Origin: Vibrio maritimus
Lineage (GTDB): Bacteria; Pseudomonadota; Gammaproteobacteria; Enterobacterales; Vibrionaceae
DNA: 64,000 nucleotides
Direction of reading: 5' to 3'
Assembly: GCA_000755425.1 (NCBI GenBank)
Contig: BBMT01000004.1
Span: 310,001 to 374,000, forward strand
Shown here in pieces: positions 47,303 through 58,706 of the stretch; the first letter of the stretch is position 1, and every line of letters begins with the position of its first letter. A program made the position numbers and the translations under genes. The notes under the pieces were generated by a model, which saw only the letters and a list, made by a program, of their open reading frames with translations, had not been told where the DNA came from and searched no databases.

Positions 47303-49353
47303 TTAAGCTGCTCTATTCGTTCCGTTCGCCTCTATTAGCTCTGCTAACTTAGCTTTGTCTACGACCACACTACGTAGATCCTTGTTTCTCTTCGCTTCGT
47401 ACATTGCAAAATCGGTGTAGATGAGTAGCTGCTTAATACTCAGCTCGCTACTGTCAGGTAAGAACACACCTACCGCTGCGTGAAGCTGCAGTGTTTCATC
47501 TTGGCCACGAAGTTTAAAATCAAAACTTTCTAATCGTGGTAGCAATTCCGATAATTTATCTCTACTCAGAGGCGTAATAGCAACAAACTCATCACCACCA
47601 ATTCGATAGCTCGTCCCTTTTACCGTTTGGCGCAGTAGCTTGGCGTAGCATCTTAGTACCTGGTCGCCGACAGTGTGACCGTATGTGTCGTTAATTTGTT
47701 TGAACCCATTAAGGTCGATATAAATAAGCCCGTTTCCTTTACCTAATGATTGCTTACGAATACGGTTCAAAGCGTAGCGATTCTTTAGCTTAGTTAGAGC
47801 GTCATGGTTTGCTCTATGGTTAGTCAGATAGCCAAATACAATGGTCACTAGAATAAATAGTCCGAGCAGTACATTGATTATATTGAGCCGCTGTTTATCT
47901 AGCTCTTTTTTATTGAGCTCTCGCCAGTTCGCAGGCGGTTGATATTTTTGATGGATGGCTTCTGTATCAACAAAATCCAATGTACGGTTGAACAGTTTTG
48001 CTAGTGTTTCGCCACGTTCTGTTTTCGGAAAGCCAAAACTGAGCTGAGACTGATAAAAAGGCTTAAAGTATTGGTCTTCGGTTATTTCAGACAGCACTTG
48101 CTCATACAGTAAAGTATTAAGTGTAACGCGGTTAGTCACGGCGTAATCAATTGTCCCTGCAATTAAGCTCGCACCATGGCTTCGGTATCTTTGAAATAAA
48201 CCAGTTCTTTGTTTGGTAGCAATCGTCTGGTAATAGTGGCAAAAACATCGTTTTCTACAACACCTACGCGCTCAGCAAAAAGCTCAGAGATATGTCTATA
48301 GACTTCTTCTTTAAACCCAACACGTTTTGCAATCACTCCATCGATGGAAGCAAAAGGCCGACTGAAAATCATATGTTTTTTACGATGCCTGAGATCGGCA
48401 ATAGGGGTCATTACGTCGTGTTCGGCAAGCATTAGTTTTTGCAGTGATGCCGCCCAGGCTTTGTTTGGCTCATATACAAGCTCACATTGTAATGAACCAA
48501 GACGACAAACTTCTTTAACCAATTCAACGGCAACACCCTGAACACGGCCATCTTGGGATTGATAAACATACGGCTTTCTGTGATTTAGATGAACCTCAAG
48601 CGGTGCACTCAAGTCTAGGCCTGAAGATTCAATGTCACTTTTAAGCTGCTTGATTGCTATGTTGGTGATGTAGCTTTCGATATAGCTGCGTATCTGCTTC
48701 TGAACAGTATCTTGTGAGATTATTTGACTGAACTTCGCTAGTAGCGGCGCATTTTCTGGTTTATTCGTAATGATAGAAACTGGCGGTATTGAGACTCTGT
48801 CATTAATTAGAGCCGCTTTAAATCCAGCATTCAAAAACCATTCTAGCTGTAAAAATGTACCAATGAAGCCATCGATATCGCCGCTGCGCATGCTTTCAAA
48901 CGCCACGTCATTGTCGTTAAAGCTTAAGACCCGTTTTTCAGGGTAGTAGCGTTGAATAATATCGTTAAACGCAGTCCCCATAGTGGTGCCAATCACAGAT
49001 AATTCGTCAAAGCTTTGACCGGATTGAGTAAACAAGTAGGTGGGTTCTATATTGATTGGTTGCGAAAAAATAAATCGTTGGGATCGAGCCTTGGTAAAAG
49101 TGATATTGGCGACAAAATCGAGTTTACGATTTTCAACAGCATCTAGGCGTTCTGTAAAATCTGACGCTGCAACATATTCAAAACGAAAGTCTGATTGGCT
49201 CTCAATGGTTGAAAAAATAAACCTCGCTAAGAAGTCCCGCTCATGAGCGGAGACTAGAAAGGTTTTATTTTCCGTGCTGGCGGCATGTGCACTTTGAAAG
49301 GCATTAATGGCGACTAGAGCAGTGGAGATAACAATGACAACAAGGTGATGCAT
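47303..49353 (-). CDS. Diguanylate cyclase with periplasmic solute-binding sensor domains, one frameshift
   Basis: GGDEF protein of about 680 aa that makes c-di-GMP from GTP. The start at 49353 (MHHLVVIVISTALVAINAFQSAHA) gives a signal or anchor; 49392 is an alternative. Two bacterial solute-binding (SBP_bac_3-like) domains follow: roughly residues 30-240 and 255-480. One membrane helix (IINVLLGLFILVTIVFGYL) then leads to the GGDEF domain with DALTKLKNRYALNRI and YRIGGDEFVAI. The RxxD inhibitory site is absent at its usual place before GGDEF. The frames join near 48165 with one base (EAMV to SLIAGTIDYAVT). Ligand sensing probably controls cyclase activity. Confidence 0.88.
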
Positions 49354-49529
49354 ACAGCGAACTCTCAACTCCAGTGACTCCTTCCATGGCATTATTGGGT
49401 AGAGGGTAAGTCACCATTCTAGCCGCTGTATGCCATATTGCAATGTTAACCAACTGAAAACAAAATAGAAGTCGAGAAATGGTATTGAAACGCAACAATA
49501 TGTCGAGTTGAGTCTAATTTTTACGGTAG

Positions 49530-49553
49530 AAAGGCGACGTTAAACGTCGCCTT
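49530..49553 (-). terminator. Terminator after emrD
   Basis: AAGGCGACGTT pairs with AACGTCGCCTT, a near-perfect palindrome 27 bases after the emrD stop. On the minus strand it is followed by TTTCT, a modest T-tract. Confidence 0.65.
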
Positions 49554-49579
49554 GTGAGGTAATTCTGTCAATGAATGTT

Positions 49580-50786
49580 TTATACCATAACGGCATCATT
49601 ACTATTGTCATGACCTCTATCACGATTGGCAATATGAAGTCCCCACATCGCCAACAGAGCCATGATAAACATAATTACTCCGAGCGGAAGTTGGCTGCTC
49701 GCAGGGATTACTGATGCTCCAAGTGTCGCAAGTCCAGCTCCAAGGTTCTGCATTCCACCCAATACTGCACCACCTGTACCCGCATGATTTGGGAATGGTG
49801 TTAACGCGCCTGTGGTTGCCGCAGGGAATAAGACACCAGCCCCCAGAAAATAGACCGTGGATCCAAATGTCAGTGTCCAAGCGTCGGTGACACCTTGTAG
49901 ACCTGGAAGTAAAACCACTACAGAGCCAAGTACGATAGCTGCCAAGCCGAATTTAAATGCCGCTTGTGTACCGTAACGTTTGGCTAGCATGGATGAGAAA
50001 CCAGCGCCCAACAAATAGCCAGGGATTGGCATGACAAACAAAATACTAACGGTCAGCGCGGACAGTTTAAGGACGCCACCAAACAATACGCCAGCAGCTG
50101 CTTCGAATACAGCAACTCCAGCGAACGTTGCCACAAGGCAAATCACGTAACCTTGGAAGCGACGATCTGCTAGCACAAAGCGGTAGTTGTCCATTGCTGA
50201 GCTTTTACTTCTGCGCTCTTGAGGTAGCGTTTCCATCAGCTCGATGCCATTACAATCACTACGGCAACGGCAAACAAAGTTAAGAACAGGTAGCTTGAAC
50301 GCCAGCCTAGCGTCTCAGTAAACACACCACCAAGTACAGGTGCAAGCAGTGGTGAAAAAATGACGCACATACTAATGATGCTGTTTGCGCGATGCAGTTC
50401 TTCCCCTGAGAAACAGTCACGAGAGAGTGTACGAGACATAGCACCGCCACTACCGATACCAGCGCCCTGAATGAAACTGCCTAGCAAAAACAATTCGAAT
50501 GAATGGGCGAACAGACTAATAACTGCACCGACGAGGTAGATAGCCAGTCCAACCAGAATGATAGGTTTACGACCTAATTTATCTGATAGAGGGCCATATA
50601 CGAACTGCGATAAACCATAAGGGATCAGGTAACACGCCATCACAGCTTGTAGCATGGCAGGTTGACACGAAACTCTTGCGCCATTTGTCCAATAGATGGA
50701 ACGTACATAGTTTGAGTCATTTGACCAACGGCGGTCAGAATAGCAATTAAAAAGGTCAGCTTTGCTAATGGAAATTTGGATGACAT
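49580..50786 (-). CDS. emrD: EmrD/Bcr-like MFS multidrug transporter, two frameshifts
   Basis: Twelve-helix drug/proton antiporter of the major facilitator superfamily, about 400 aa. The start at 50786 (MSSKFPLAKLTFLIAILTAVGQMTQTMYVPS) lies in a different frame from the next part. One C near 50665 restores RVNPAMLQAVMACYLIPYGLSQF. The MFS motif GPLSDKLGRKPIILVG is clear. A second break near 50236 is mended by one T (MAFELMETLPQERRS). It closely resembles the EmrD group of vibrios. Substrate range cannot be read from sequence. Confidence 0.87.
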
Positions 50787-50944
50787 TTCTCGAATATCTC
50801 GTAAACAATAGGGAGTAATGAAACCTGCCTAGGATTTGCCCTGTCAGTGTTAGGGCGCAGATATTAGTGTCAGTTCGAACTTTCATCAATAACAAAATGT
50901 GATGTCAATCACGATAAATATTTCAGTTATTGATTAGAAAAATA

Positions 50945-50974
50945 ATGCGAGCATCCAGGGCTTGGATACTCGCA
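50945..50974 (-). terminator. Terminator after the mscS gene
   Basis: On the minus strand GCGAGTATCC pairs with GGATGCTCGC and is followed by ATTATTTTT. It starts within 10 bases of the stop codon. Confidence 0.7.
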
Positions 50975-50980
50975 GGGTAG

Positions 50981-52647
50981 TTATTTCGCTGCGGCTTGAG
51001 CAACCGTCAGGAGGTCGGCTTCTGATGTTGCTGCATGTTGATACACGTGAACATCACGTTGTGGGAATGGAATACTGATGCCGTTACTATCTAGCTGTTT
51101 CTTCACTTCTTCAGTAACGTCCCAATAAACGTCCCAGTAGTCTTCTGTTCTCACCCACGGCCTAACGATGAAGTCCACCGAGCTTTCGTTCAAGGTGTGC
51201 ACATAAATCATTGGTTCTGGTGATTTAAGTACTTTAGGGTGCGCTGCAAGTATGTCAGAAAATACTTGTTTTGCTTTGTCTATGTCGTCTCCGTAACCAA
51301 TGCCAAATGTCATGTCTACGCGACGTGTTTTCTCTGCCGTAATATTGTTAATGGTGTCACCCCAAATTTTGTTGTTTGGGATAACCAAACGCTGGTTATC
51401 AACGGTTCGTATCGTGGTAGATACCAGGCTCATGTGGCTAACCGTGCCTGAGATCCCTGCCACTTTCACAAGGTCACCCACATCAAAAGGACGATAGATG
51501 AGGATCATCATGCCGGAGGCAAAGTTAGACAATGTATCTTGCAGTGCAAAACCGATGATGACACCTGCGACACCGAAACCGGTGAGTAGTGGCCCCAGCT
51601 CAATCCCCAATTGCGATAACGCGATAAGCAGACCAAGCGCAGTGACACCTTTTTGTGCCATCGAGACAAAGAAGTCTTGCATCAGAACACTGAATTTCAT
51701 GGTTGAGTGACTCACACTCTTGCGTACTGCTTTACCGACAATTTTTGCGAATGAGCGCGATAACCATAGGATGATACCAAAGACAAAAATCTTCACGATA
51801 AGTGACGGAGTGTGTTCCATTGCCCAGTCTTTGAAAGCACCCAGCCACTCTGTGAGTAGCCCCATCATCACGCTGACATCAAGAACATCAGTGCTAATAT
51901 CTCCGGTAATCGTAAACAGCAGTTGCTTGTAATCGGTTGTGTCAACACCATACTGCTCAAGTAAAGTAATGCTTGATTCTAGGCTTAAGATCAATAGGTT
52001 GATTTGACCTGTAATTCGAATTGCATCTTTTTGCAGGGCAGCTTTTTCTTCTTCCGGAAGATAAGCCAGCCTGTCATTAACATCACTTAACTGACTATCT
52101 AGATACAAAACAGAATTATAGAGAAAGTCCGCACGCTTTTTTAAATCACGCTCCAATGCGTTGCGTGCTTCAGTCGTGTCTATCCCTAAGTCAGACGCCC
52201 ATTTTAGAGTCGTGGACAGATCCGCATAGTATTCGTCCATTGTCGTAATGCGTTTTTGCATTGCGAACTGAACTTCGTCTTTCGCCTCATCAGTGGCTTT
52301 CTTTGACTCTTTAGAGAGTCGTTTCAGATCTTGTTCATTTGCAGCAAGAAGATTTTGCATTAACGTCAGTGACTAGTGACAATCTGTGTATTGATTTCTG
52401 CGTCTTGATTGCTGGCTAAGCGCTTTGACAAAGCCTGTCGAAGAGCATCATTCTTACGATCGACGATGCTCTCTTCAAATCGATTGAGCTCAGCGGAGTT
52501 ACTGAGACGTTCAACGTCGAGAATAAGTGCTTCAGACTGAGACATTAAAGTCTGGTTGGTTGACGATACGCTATCCGAAGCCAAAGTCGTAGTGGGTAGG
52601 GCAGTTCCAATTGCCAATGCTAAAACAAGGGTTAGTTTGCTTTTCAT
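50981..52647 (-). CDS. MscS-family mechanosensitive channel with periplasmic domain, one frameshift
   Basis: Small-conductance mechanosensitive channel of about 550 aa. The first frame (52647 to about 52375) gives a signal peptide (MKSKLTLVLALAIGTALPTTTLA) and helical sequence. Restoring one base near 52375 joins it to TLMQNLLAANEQDLKR and a long periplasmic helical region. The MscS core includes LWLSRSFAKIVGKAV, the pore helix GVAGVIIGFALQDTLSNFASGMMIL and the beta domain start YRPFDVGDLVKVAGISG. The cytoplasmic domain includes PNNKIWGDTINN. The extra N-terminal domain distinguishes it from the 286-aa E. coli MscS. It probably guards against hypo-osmotic shock. Confidence 0.88.
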
Positions 52648-52678
52648 TCGCTTTCTCAGAAGTTAATAAGTTTCAGAT

Positions 52679-52846
52679 TTATCGCTGAGCGATCCATAAG
52701 TAAGTTTTTCGTGCAATCCAATAGCCGGCTTTGGCTACGGTTTTGATTACTGTAAAGCTAAAGTTGGCGATGGAAGTGATAAGGTCACCCGTGCCCACCA
52801 TAAGTTTGTATGCGTCGGTATGTTGAAATTCTCTATAGGTCATCAT
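52679..52846 (-). CDS. Small hypothetical protein, about 55 aa
   Basis: Unrecognised small protein starting MMTYREFQHTDAYKLMVG and ending YWIARKTYLWIAQR. GGAG lies five bases before the paired ATGs at 52846 and 52843, supporting translation. The centre (LITSIANFSFTVIKTVAKAGYWI) is moderately hydrophobic and could be a membrane or amphipathic helix. A longer ORF begins at 52873 but lacks a ribosome site. It sits between hpf and the mscS gene on the same strand. Function is unknown. Confidence 0.5.
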   Translation of the reverse strand: MMTYREFQHTDAYKLMVGTGDLITSIANFSFTVIKTVAKAGYWIARKTYLWIAQR

Positions 52847-53151
52847 GTCTGCTCCACGTTGTCTGGAGCACATAGTAGCGAGATATAAATTGTAAAGTTG
52901 CCATTTTGTGCCACAGGCTTTGAAAAGCCGAAAAGACTATCTGAGCGGGAAATGACGAGCGATAGTGAAGGCGATAAAGCAGGTATTTTATTGCTCAATA
53001 TCAGAGTAAGAAAATGTTAACGGGAACTGTCTAACTAGGTATTAAGCATGGGTTTGATTAGGAAGGTTTAGTACCAAAAAAAGCCGACGTTTTGTCGGCT
53101 TTGGAATCTTGGTTAGGCAGAAACCACGTCGATGATGTCGTGGTAATTTAT
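52847..53151. other. Intergenic region with hairpins, no gene seen
   Basis: This 305-base gap follows hpf. It holds the terminator at 53075-53103 and a short palindrome at 53124-53146 (ACCACG/CGTGGT). The remainder probably includes the promoter of the small gene downstream. No ORF was found. Confidence 0.4.
53075..53103 (-). terminator. Terminator after hpf
   Basis: AAAGCCGAC pairs with GTCGGCTTT, and on the minus strand a run of seven T residues follows. It is about 50 bases after the hpf stop. Confidence 0.8.
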
Positions 53152-53448
53152 TTAAGAGTGAATGTCCGATTTAAGCTGACCTTTGCGGGTGCGAAGTCCT
53201 GCTTCCAATTTTTTTAACGATGCCGCGATAGCGGGGTACATGATGTCGTGGGTGGCTTTAGCAGAGACTCTAACGCCTTCGTAGTTGGTGAATATTTCCA
53301 CCTCATGTTGGTCATGCTCTTTTCTAATGATGATGTCGCTACTGATGAGTTGCGGGAAGTGAGCCGCAATTTTTTCAAATTTGCTTTCTATCTCTTCTCT
53401 TGAGTCGTCGCCGATCGATACGTGATGGGTCTGAATGTTTATTTTCAT
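53152..53448 (-). CDS. hpf: Ribosome hibernation promoting factor, short form
   Basis: Ribosome-associated stress factor of the HPF/RaiA family, 98 aa. It binds the 30S decoding region in stationary phase and promotes 100S dimers or inactive 70S. The start at 53448 (MKINIQTHHVSIGDDSREEIESK) has GGAGAGG upstream; a longer in-frame start at 53490 lies before that site. Family features include EIESKFEKIAAHFP, the DQHEVEIFTNYEG strand and DIMYPAIAASLKKLEAGLRTRKG with its basic C-terminus. The long-form C-terminal dimerisation domain is absent. Confidence 0.9.
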   Translation of the reverse strand: MKINIQTHHVSIGDDSREEIESKFEKIAAHFPQLISSDIIIRKEHDQHEVEIFTNYEGVRVSAKATHDIMYPAIAASLKKLEAGLRTRKGQLKSDIHS

Positions 53449-53542
53449 TAATTGCACCTCTCCTTTCACTACGTATTTTAAACCTAGCAAAGGAGAGGAC
53501 GTTTGACAAAGCCGTTACCGTTACCACTTTGAGTGCAGGGGG

Positions 53543-54864
53543 TTACTGAGACAATGTTTTCTCTAGTTGTTTAACCGAGTAACTGTATGTAAACCAAGCG
53601 CTTATTCCCGCTAGGATGTTGCCAATTAGCGCACCATAAAAGAGCCCTTGAATTCCCCCAAACTGTGCACCGAGCCACAAACAAGGTAAGAAAAATGCAA
53701 ACAATCTAAGAGTCGAAATGGTTAGAGCGGTTTTGGCTTTACCTAAAGCATTTGAGATAGACACCATAAGCATACATACGCCAAGTGGTCCTAGACTGAA
53801 TGGCACCAATAACAGGTGATAGTTCAAGATCTGAAAGACGTTGTCTTCACTGGTCATGAGCGAGGAGAGCTGAGTGGCAAATAGCCACGTAATAATGGCC
53901 ACGAACAACTGAAATCCTAGAATGTAGCCAACCGCGATGTTAACCAGCTTTTTGATGTCTTCGAGGTTTTTTGCACCAAGCAGTTTGCCCACCATAGGTG
54001 GCATCGACATGGTTAAGGCAAGTACAGTCACAATAGCAAAAAACTCGTAGCGTGAGCCTAGCGCCCAAGCGGCAACGGCAGCAGTACCGAAAGTCGCGAG
54101 CAGCTTTGTTGCTAGCATAGAAGATAGCGGTGGTAGTAATTGACTAACCATGCTGGCGCCATGATTTTCCAAATTGAGCGTAAACTCTCGCCAATATCTA
54201 CGTTAGACCAATTAAATGACGCCCAGTTTTTTGACACTACTTTCGGGGCTACGACTGCAATGCCAATACCAAAGGCAACGATAGTTGCAATGGCAGCACC
54301 GTTGATGCCCATATCAAAAGTAAAAATAAATAAGGGGTCAAGCGCAAGGTTGATAATGCTGGTAATGACCATCATCATTCCCGGCAACACAGTATTGCCA
54401 TTGGCGCGGCAGACGCTGTAGTAAAAATAGAGCACCGCACCGACCCATGAACTCAATAGCCAATATGGCCAATAGCTATCAATGACTGGATAAACGCTTT
54501 CAGGGGCGCTTAACATGGCAAGAATAGGGTGACGGATAAACCAGATCAGCACGCCAATGATTGCCACACCAGCACTACCAAACACCAATATCAATCCACC
54601 CAACTGCTTCGCATACTCATCATTGTTGGCGCCAAGTGCTCTGGAAATGATGGCTGTCGTCGCAATACCAAGACCAACCTGTATACCAATGATCACCATT
54701 TGCATCGGCAAGGTAAAACCCTGTGCCGCGAGAGGCAGTACGCCTAGCTGGCCTATAAATGCACTGTCTACCAGTTGAAAACTCATGAGTGATAGTACAC
54801 CTAACACCATAGGTAATGTCATATTAAACAGTTGCTTAGCTAGCTGTTTTGAATCTTTATCCAC
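53543..54864 (-). CDS. MATE family multidrug efflux protein, one frameshift
   Basis: Sodium- or proton-coupled drug antiporter with twelve predicted helices, about 440 aa. The first half starts MDKDSKQLAKQLFNMTLPMVLGVLS and contains LVDSAFIGQLGVLPLAAQGF, a typical MATE first-repeat motif. Joining near 54140 with one base gives IMAPAWLVNQLLPPLSSMLATKLLATFGTAAVAAWALGSR, the start of the second repeat. It then runs on to MSMPPMVGKLLGAKN. It is not clearly NorM by sequence. Confidence 0.87.
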
Positions 54865-54926
54865 GTTGTTCTCTTTGTTTTGTTTCTAATGCCGCGAGCA
54901 AAGTTTGGGGGAGATAAATAATAAAG

Positions 54927-54945
54927 ACGGGCAATGTGCCCGTCC
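54927..54945 (-). terminator. Terminator after kefB
   Basis: GACGGGCA pairs with TGCCCGTC around a 3-base loop. On the minus strand TTTATTATTT follows, 25 bases after the kefB stop. Confidence 0.8.
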
Positions 54946-54969
54946 TTTTATTTAACAGACCTTTAGTTG

Positions 54970-56882
54970 CTACTCTTCAAATTTGTCGGCGTAGCCTTTT
55001 GGAGGTGGTGTCCAGCCACGCTCGCGAGAGTGTTTATCGTTGCGATCAATTTGCATCGCATCCTTAATAAATCCCTCTAATTCTATAAACAGATCACGAT
55101 AGTTATTATCAAAGCGCTCACCCTCAGCGCCACCTTTCCACCCCTCGTAGAGACGGTCTGATTGTTTATCTTCAATGACTTTGTACGTGGTTTTTTGTTG
55201 TTCCACGAAGAAAGGATGGAAGTCTAAACAATTCATGGCCTTAGCACCAAGCTCTAGTGCTGAGTGGTAGGTTTCTGATTCAATGTAGTCTGCGCCAGCT
55301 TGACGAAGCTGATAGCCATGTCCCCGGTCGAATGCCCTAGCAAGAATTTTAACGTGAGGGTACGTATGTTTAACGTACTTTACAAGCTCGATACTGGCTT
55401 CTTGATTGTCAATGGCGACGACGAGCAGTTTTACTTCCTCGATCCCTGCGGTATGCAGAATGTCGGGTTTGGAGGCATCACCAAAGAAGGCTTTAGTCCC
55501 AATTTGGCGCATGTTATCTACCTGGTCAGCTCGAACATCCAATGCCACTGTACGTACATGATTGGCAACGAGCAGTCGGTTAACAATTTGTCCAAAGCGA
55601 CCCATACCCGCGATTAGCACGCTACCACGTTCGTCAACAGTGTCAGCTTCTCTATCGTTGCTCTGCTTCTCGTAGCGGGGAAGGATGACTTTATCAAATA
55701 GTATAAATAGGCCGGGTGTTAGGAACATCGAAAGTGCGACGACCAGAGAAAGCGTTTGTGCAATATCATTCGGCAATACATGATTTTGAACCGAGAAGCT
55801 TAGTAGCACAAAACCAAACTCACCCGCTTGTGCCAAGCTTAACGTAAACAACCAGCGAGCACTGTTTTGTATTTTAAAAATCATGGCCAAGATGTAGAGG
55901 ACCGCTGCCTTCAATAGCATGACACCGAGAGTTAAACCAATGATTACAAAGAAGTCGTTAAACAAGATTTCAAAATTGATGCCTGCACCTACAGTGATGA
56001 AGAAAAGCCCTAACAATAAGCCTTTAAATGGGTCGATATTAGACTCAAGCTCGTGCCTGAATTCACTGTTAGCGAGAACAACACCCGCAAGGAACGTACC
56101 CAGAGCAGGAGATAGGCCAACTAAGCTCATTAGTGCTGCAATTCCAATCACTAACATTAGCGCTGTAGCGGTAAAGATCTCTCTAAGGCCTGAGGAAGCA
56201 ACAAAACGGAATAGGGGACGGCTTAAAAAATGCCCGCCAATCACAACCACGGCGATAGATGCCGTAATCACTAGTCCATAGGCCCAGCCAGGTAAGCCTG
56301 CGACCAAACTCAGTTGCTCATGATGTTCTGCGGCTTGATCAACTGCATTTTGTGCTTGCTCAACCAACTCCGGAATCGCTAAAAGCGGTATGAAGGCAAG
56401 CATTGGAATGACGGCAATGTCTTGAAACAGCAACACAGAAAATGCGCTTTGGCCACCTTCAGTTTTCGCCAACCCCTTTTCATGAAAGGTTTGCAGAACG
56501 ATAGCGGTAGAGGAGAGTGCGAAAATAAGACCAATGGTTAAAGAAATACTCCATGTTTGTCCAAGTGCTAATGCAATAGCCATAACAGCAGCGGCTGTGC
56601 CACCTACCTGAATACCACCTAGGCCAATAAGTTTGTGTCGCATCCCCCAAAGCATTTTGGTTCCAGCTCAAGGCCAACCAAAAATAGCATCATCACGACA
56701 CCAAATTCGGCAAAGTGTTGAATAGCCGTTGTTTCTTCACCAACCAGTCCGATGATTGGTCCTATAACAACGCCTGCAATCAAGTAGCCGAGAACAGAGC
56801 CTAGACCAAGTCGTTTAGCAATAGGTACTGCAATGACGGCGGCGATCAAATAGACGAATGCTTGTAAAAAATACTCGGTCAT
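54970..56882 (-). CDS. kefB: KefB-type glutathione-gated K+/H+ antiporter, one frameshift
   Basis: Potassium efflux protein of the CPA2 family, about 637 aa. It acidifies the cytoplasm during electrophile stress. The N-terminal frame ([26 protein letters not shown]) ends after GLELEPK. One A restored near 56658 continues as [14 protein letters not shown]. The exchanger domain includes [12 protein letters not shown] and [15 protein letters not shown]. The C-terminal RCK domain starts at [17 protein letters not shown] (GxGxxG) and ends GDASKPDIL. It overlaps the upstream kefG by four bases, so the partner is KefG and the gene is called kefB rather than kefC. Confidence 0.87.
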
Positions 56883-57518
56883 GATGTTCCCTCATCAGAT
56901 TCAACAGATTGCTCTTGAGGCCAATAGTGATTGAGTTTTTCCATTGGCATGGCGTGCTGGGTATCGAATTTATCTTCGACGAGCAAGGTAAGTAACTCAC
57001 GCCAACGTTCTCGATGCTCTGGTATGCGTCGCTCTTCTTGCGCCGTACGAGAGCCAAACAAGCAAAATGGAGGAAGGTAGGTCATACCTGTCAACGTTGC
57101 AGTCTGTTCTAGCGGCTGTAGTAACTCTCTGATTGTGAAATGGTTGTAACCATCAGTTTGATAGGCTTCCGCTTTACCGCCAGCAGAGATAGCGCAAAAA
57201 AAAGTCTTTCCATGCAAGGCATTACCGTCTTGGCCATAAGCAAACCCATACTCTAAGACTAGGTCTTGCCACTCCTTTAGAATCGAGGGTGTTGAATACC
57301 AATAGAGAGGGAACTGGAAGATGATGACATCATGATCAATGAGTCGCTGTTGCTCTTTATCGATGTTGATGTTGTACGTGGGGTACTCGTAATAGAGATC
57401 CACCGCAGTCACGCCCTTGACGGATGTGGCGTCTCGAAACATGGGAGCGTTGACTTCAGATCTACGCTGTGAAGGATGAGCGTAAAGCACAAGAACTTTT
57501 TTTGTTATTTTCGGGCAT
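56879..57518 (-). CDS. kefG: KefG-like NAD(P)H quinone oxidoreductase, ancillary to KefB, one frameshift
   Basis: Flavodoxin-fold oxidoreductase (about 210 aa) required for full activity of the paired Kef channel. The ATG at 57518 (MPENNKK) follows GGAAG; the A7 run just after it is out of phase with the rest. The rest reads [19 protein letters not shown], so one indel there is likely. Family motifs are [42 protein letters not shown] and the cluster around [13 protein letters not shown]. The KefB start overlaps its stop. A possible alternative name is kefF. Confidence 0.85.
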
Positions 57519-57667
57519 AATAGCTTCCGCTTGACGTTTTCTATGAGTCTTAATATTTAGTATACAACAAGCTATTTTTCAATTGGTTACCATCTAGTGA
57601 CCAAGGTGATGGTTTCACCTATCAACGGCTGAATGCTTTCTAACAGTTTAGATGATAAGGAGTTGTT

Positions 57668-58141
57668 TTGAGCAAAATTACTATCCGACCAGCAACAACC
57701 CATGATGCTAAGTGGCTGATGAATCTCTACCAACAAACAATTCGCACTGTAAATTGCAAAGATTACAATAAGATGCAGTTAGAATGCTGGGCTCCTCTGG
57801 ACATGGAAACAGAGGTATTCGAGCGCTATATCGATTTAAAGAAGCCGTTTGTCGCTACTGACGGTGAACGTATTCTTGGTTATAGCGATTTGCAGCCGGA
57901 TGGTCTTATTGATCATTTCTATTGTCATCATCAATTCCAAGGGCAAGGTGTTGGCCGTGCTTTAATGAACGTTATCCACGAAAAGGCAATTGAGATGTCC
58001 TTACCCAAGCTTTATTCATATGTAAGTATCACGGCCAAGCCGTTTTATCATCATTTTGGGTTCAATATCGTTAGAGAAAATGAAGCAAATGTTCGTGGCG
58101 TAGGTTTGAAAAACTTTTTGATGGAAAAAGAGATTGGATGA
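57668..58141 (+). CDS. GNAT family acetyltransferase 1
   Basis: Acetyl-CoA-dependent N-acyltransferase, 157 aa, translated from a TTG at 57668 that is well placed after AAGGAG. The acetyl-CoA loop is HHQFQGQGVGRALMNVIHEKA (Q-G-x-G-x-G/A), and the C-terminal PFYHHFGFNIVRE is typical of the family. The substrate is unknown. It overlaps the next acetyltransferase gene by four bases, so the two are co-transcribed. Confidence 0.85.
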   Translation: MSKITIRPATTHDAKWLMNLYQQTIRTVNCKDYNKMQLECWAPLDMETEVFERYIDLKKPFVATDGERILGYSDLQPDGLIDHFYCHHQFQGQGVGRALMNVIHEKAIEMSLPKLYSYVSITAKPFYHHFGFNIVRENEANVRGVGLKNFLMEKEIG

Positions 58142-58605
58142 TGATGGACTCAATGTTTGAAGTTAAATCACTAACACATGATGAGTTACCGCTCGACCTG
58201 TTGCTAATTGCCGACCCTGAAGAGGCTGCAATCAATGTTTATCGTCAGCGATGCCAAGCATACGCGGCTTTGTTACAAGGTAAGATAGTTGGGGCATTAT
58301 TGGTAGAAATTGACAATGAAGGCCTTAGAGCTGAGCTATATAACATTGCTGTTTATGATGAACACCAAGGTAAAGGTTTTGGTGGGGTGTTGTTGGATGA
58401 AGCATTGAAAATGCTCGCCGAAAGCGGAATTCGAAAGGTTGAACTTGGAACCGGCACCTTTGGTTATCAATTATCCTTCTACCAAAAACATGGTTTTCGA
58501 GTCGACAGTGTCGTAAAAAACTTCTTTCTTGATAACTATGACGAGCCGATATTTGAGCAGGGTATTCAGCATAAGGATATGCTTCGTTTAGTTTGGCGTG
58601 GTTAA
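58138..58605 (+). CDS. GNAT family acetyltransferase 2
   Basis: Second acetyltransferase in the pair, 155 aa, with a start inside the stop of the first (ATGATGATG). The acetyl-CoA loop is YDEHQGKGFGGVLLDEALKML. The C-terminal half has VELGTGTFGYQLSFYQKHGFRV, a frequent GNAT ending. Its sequence differs clearly from its neighbour, so it is not a recent duplicate. Substrate is unknown. Confidence 0.85.
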   Translation: MMMDSMFEVKSLTHDELPLDLLLIADPEEAAINVYRQRCQAYAALLQGKIVGALLVEIDNEGLRAELYNIAVYDEHQGKGFGGVLLDEALKMLAESGIRKVELGTGTFGYQLSFYQKHGFRVDSVVKNFFLDNYDEPIFEQGIQHKDMLRLVWRG

Positions 58606-58706
58606 GATTAAGTAATATCGCGCTGTCAGCCATTGACGAGTATAAATGTGAAAGGTAGATTGCCCGCGATTGCCACAGTTGATAAATATGAAAGTTGGAG
58701 GCTCTG

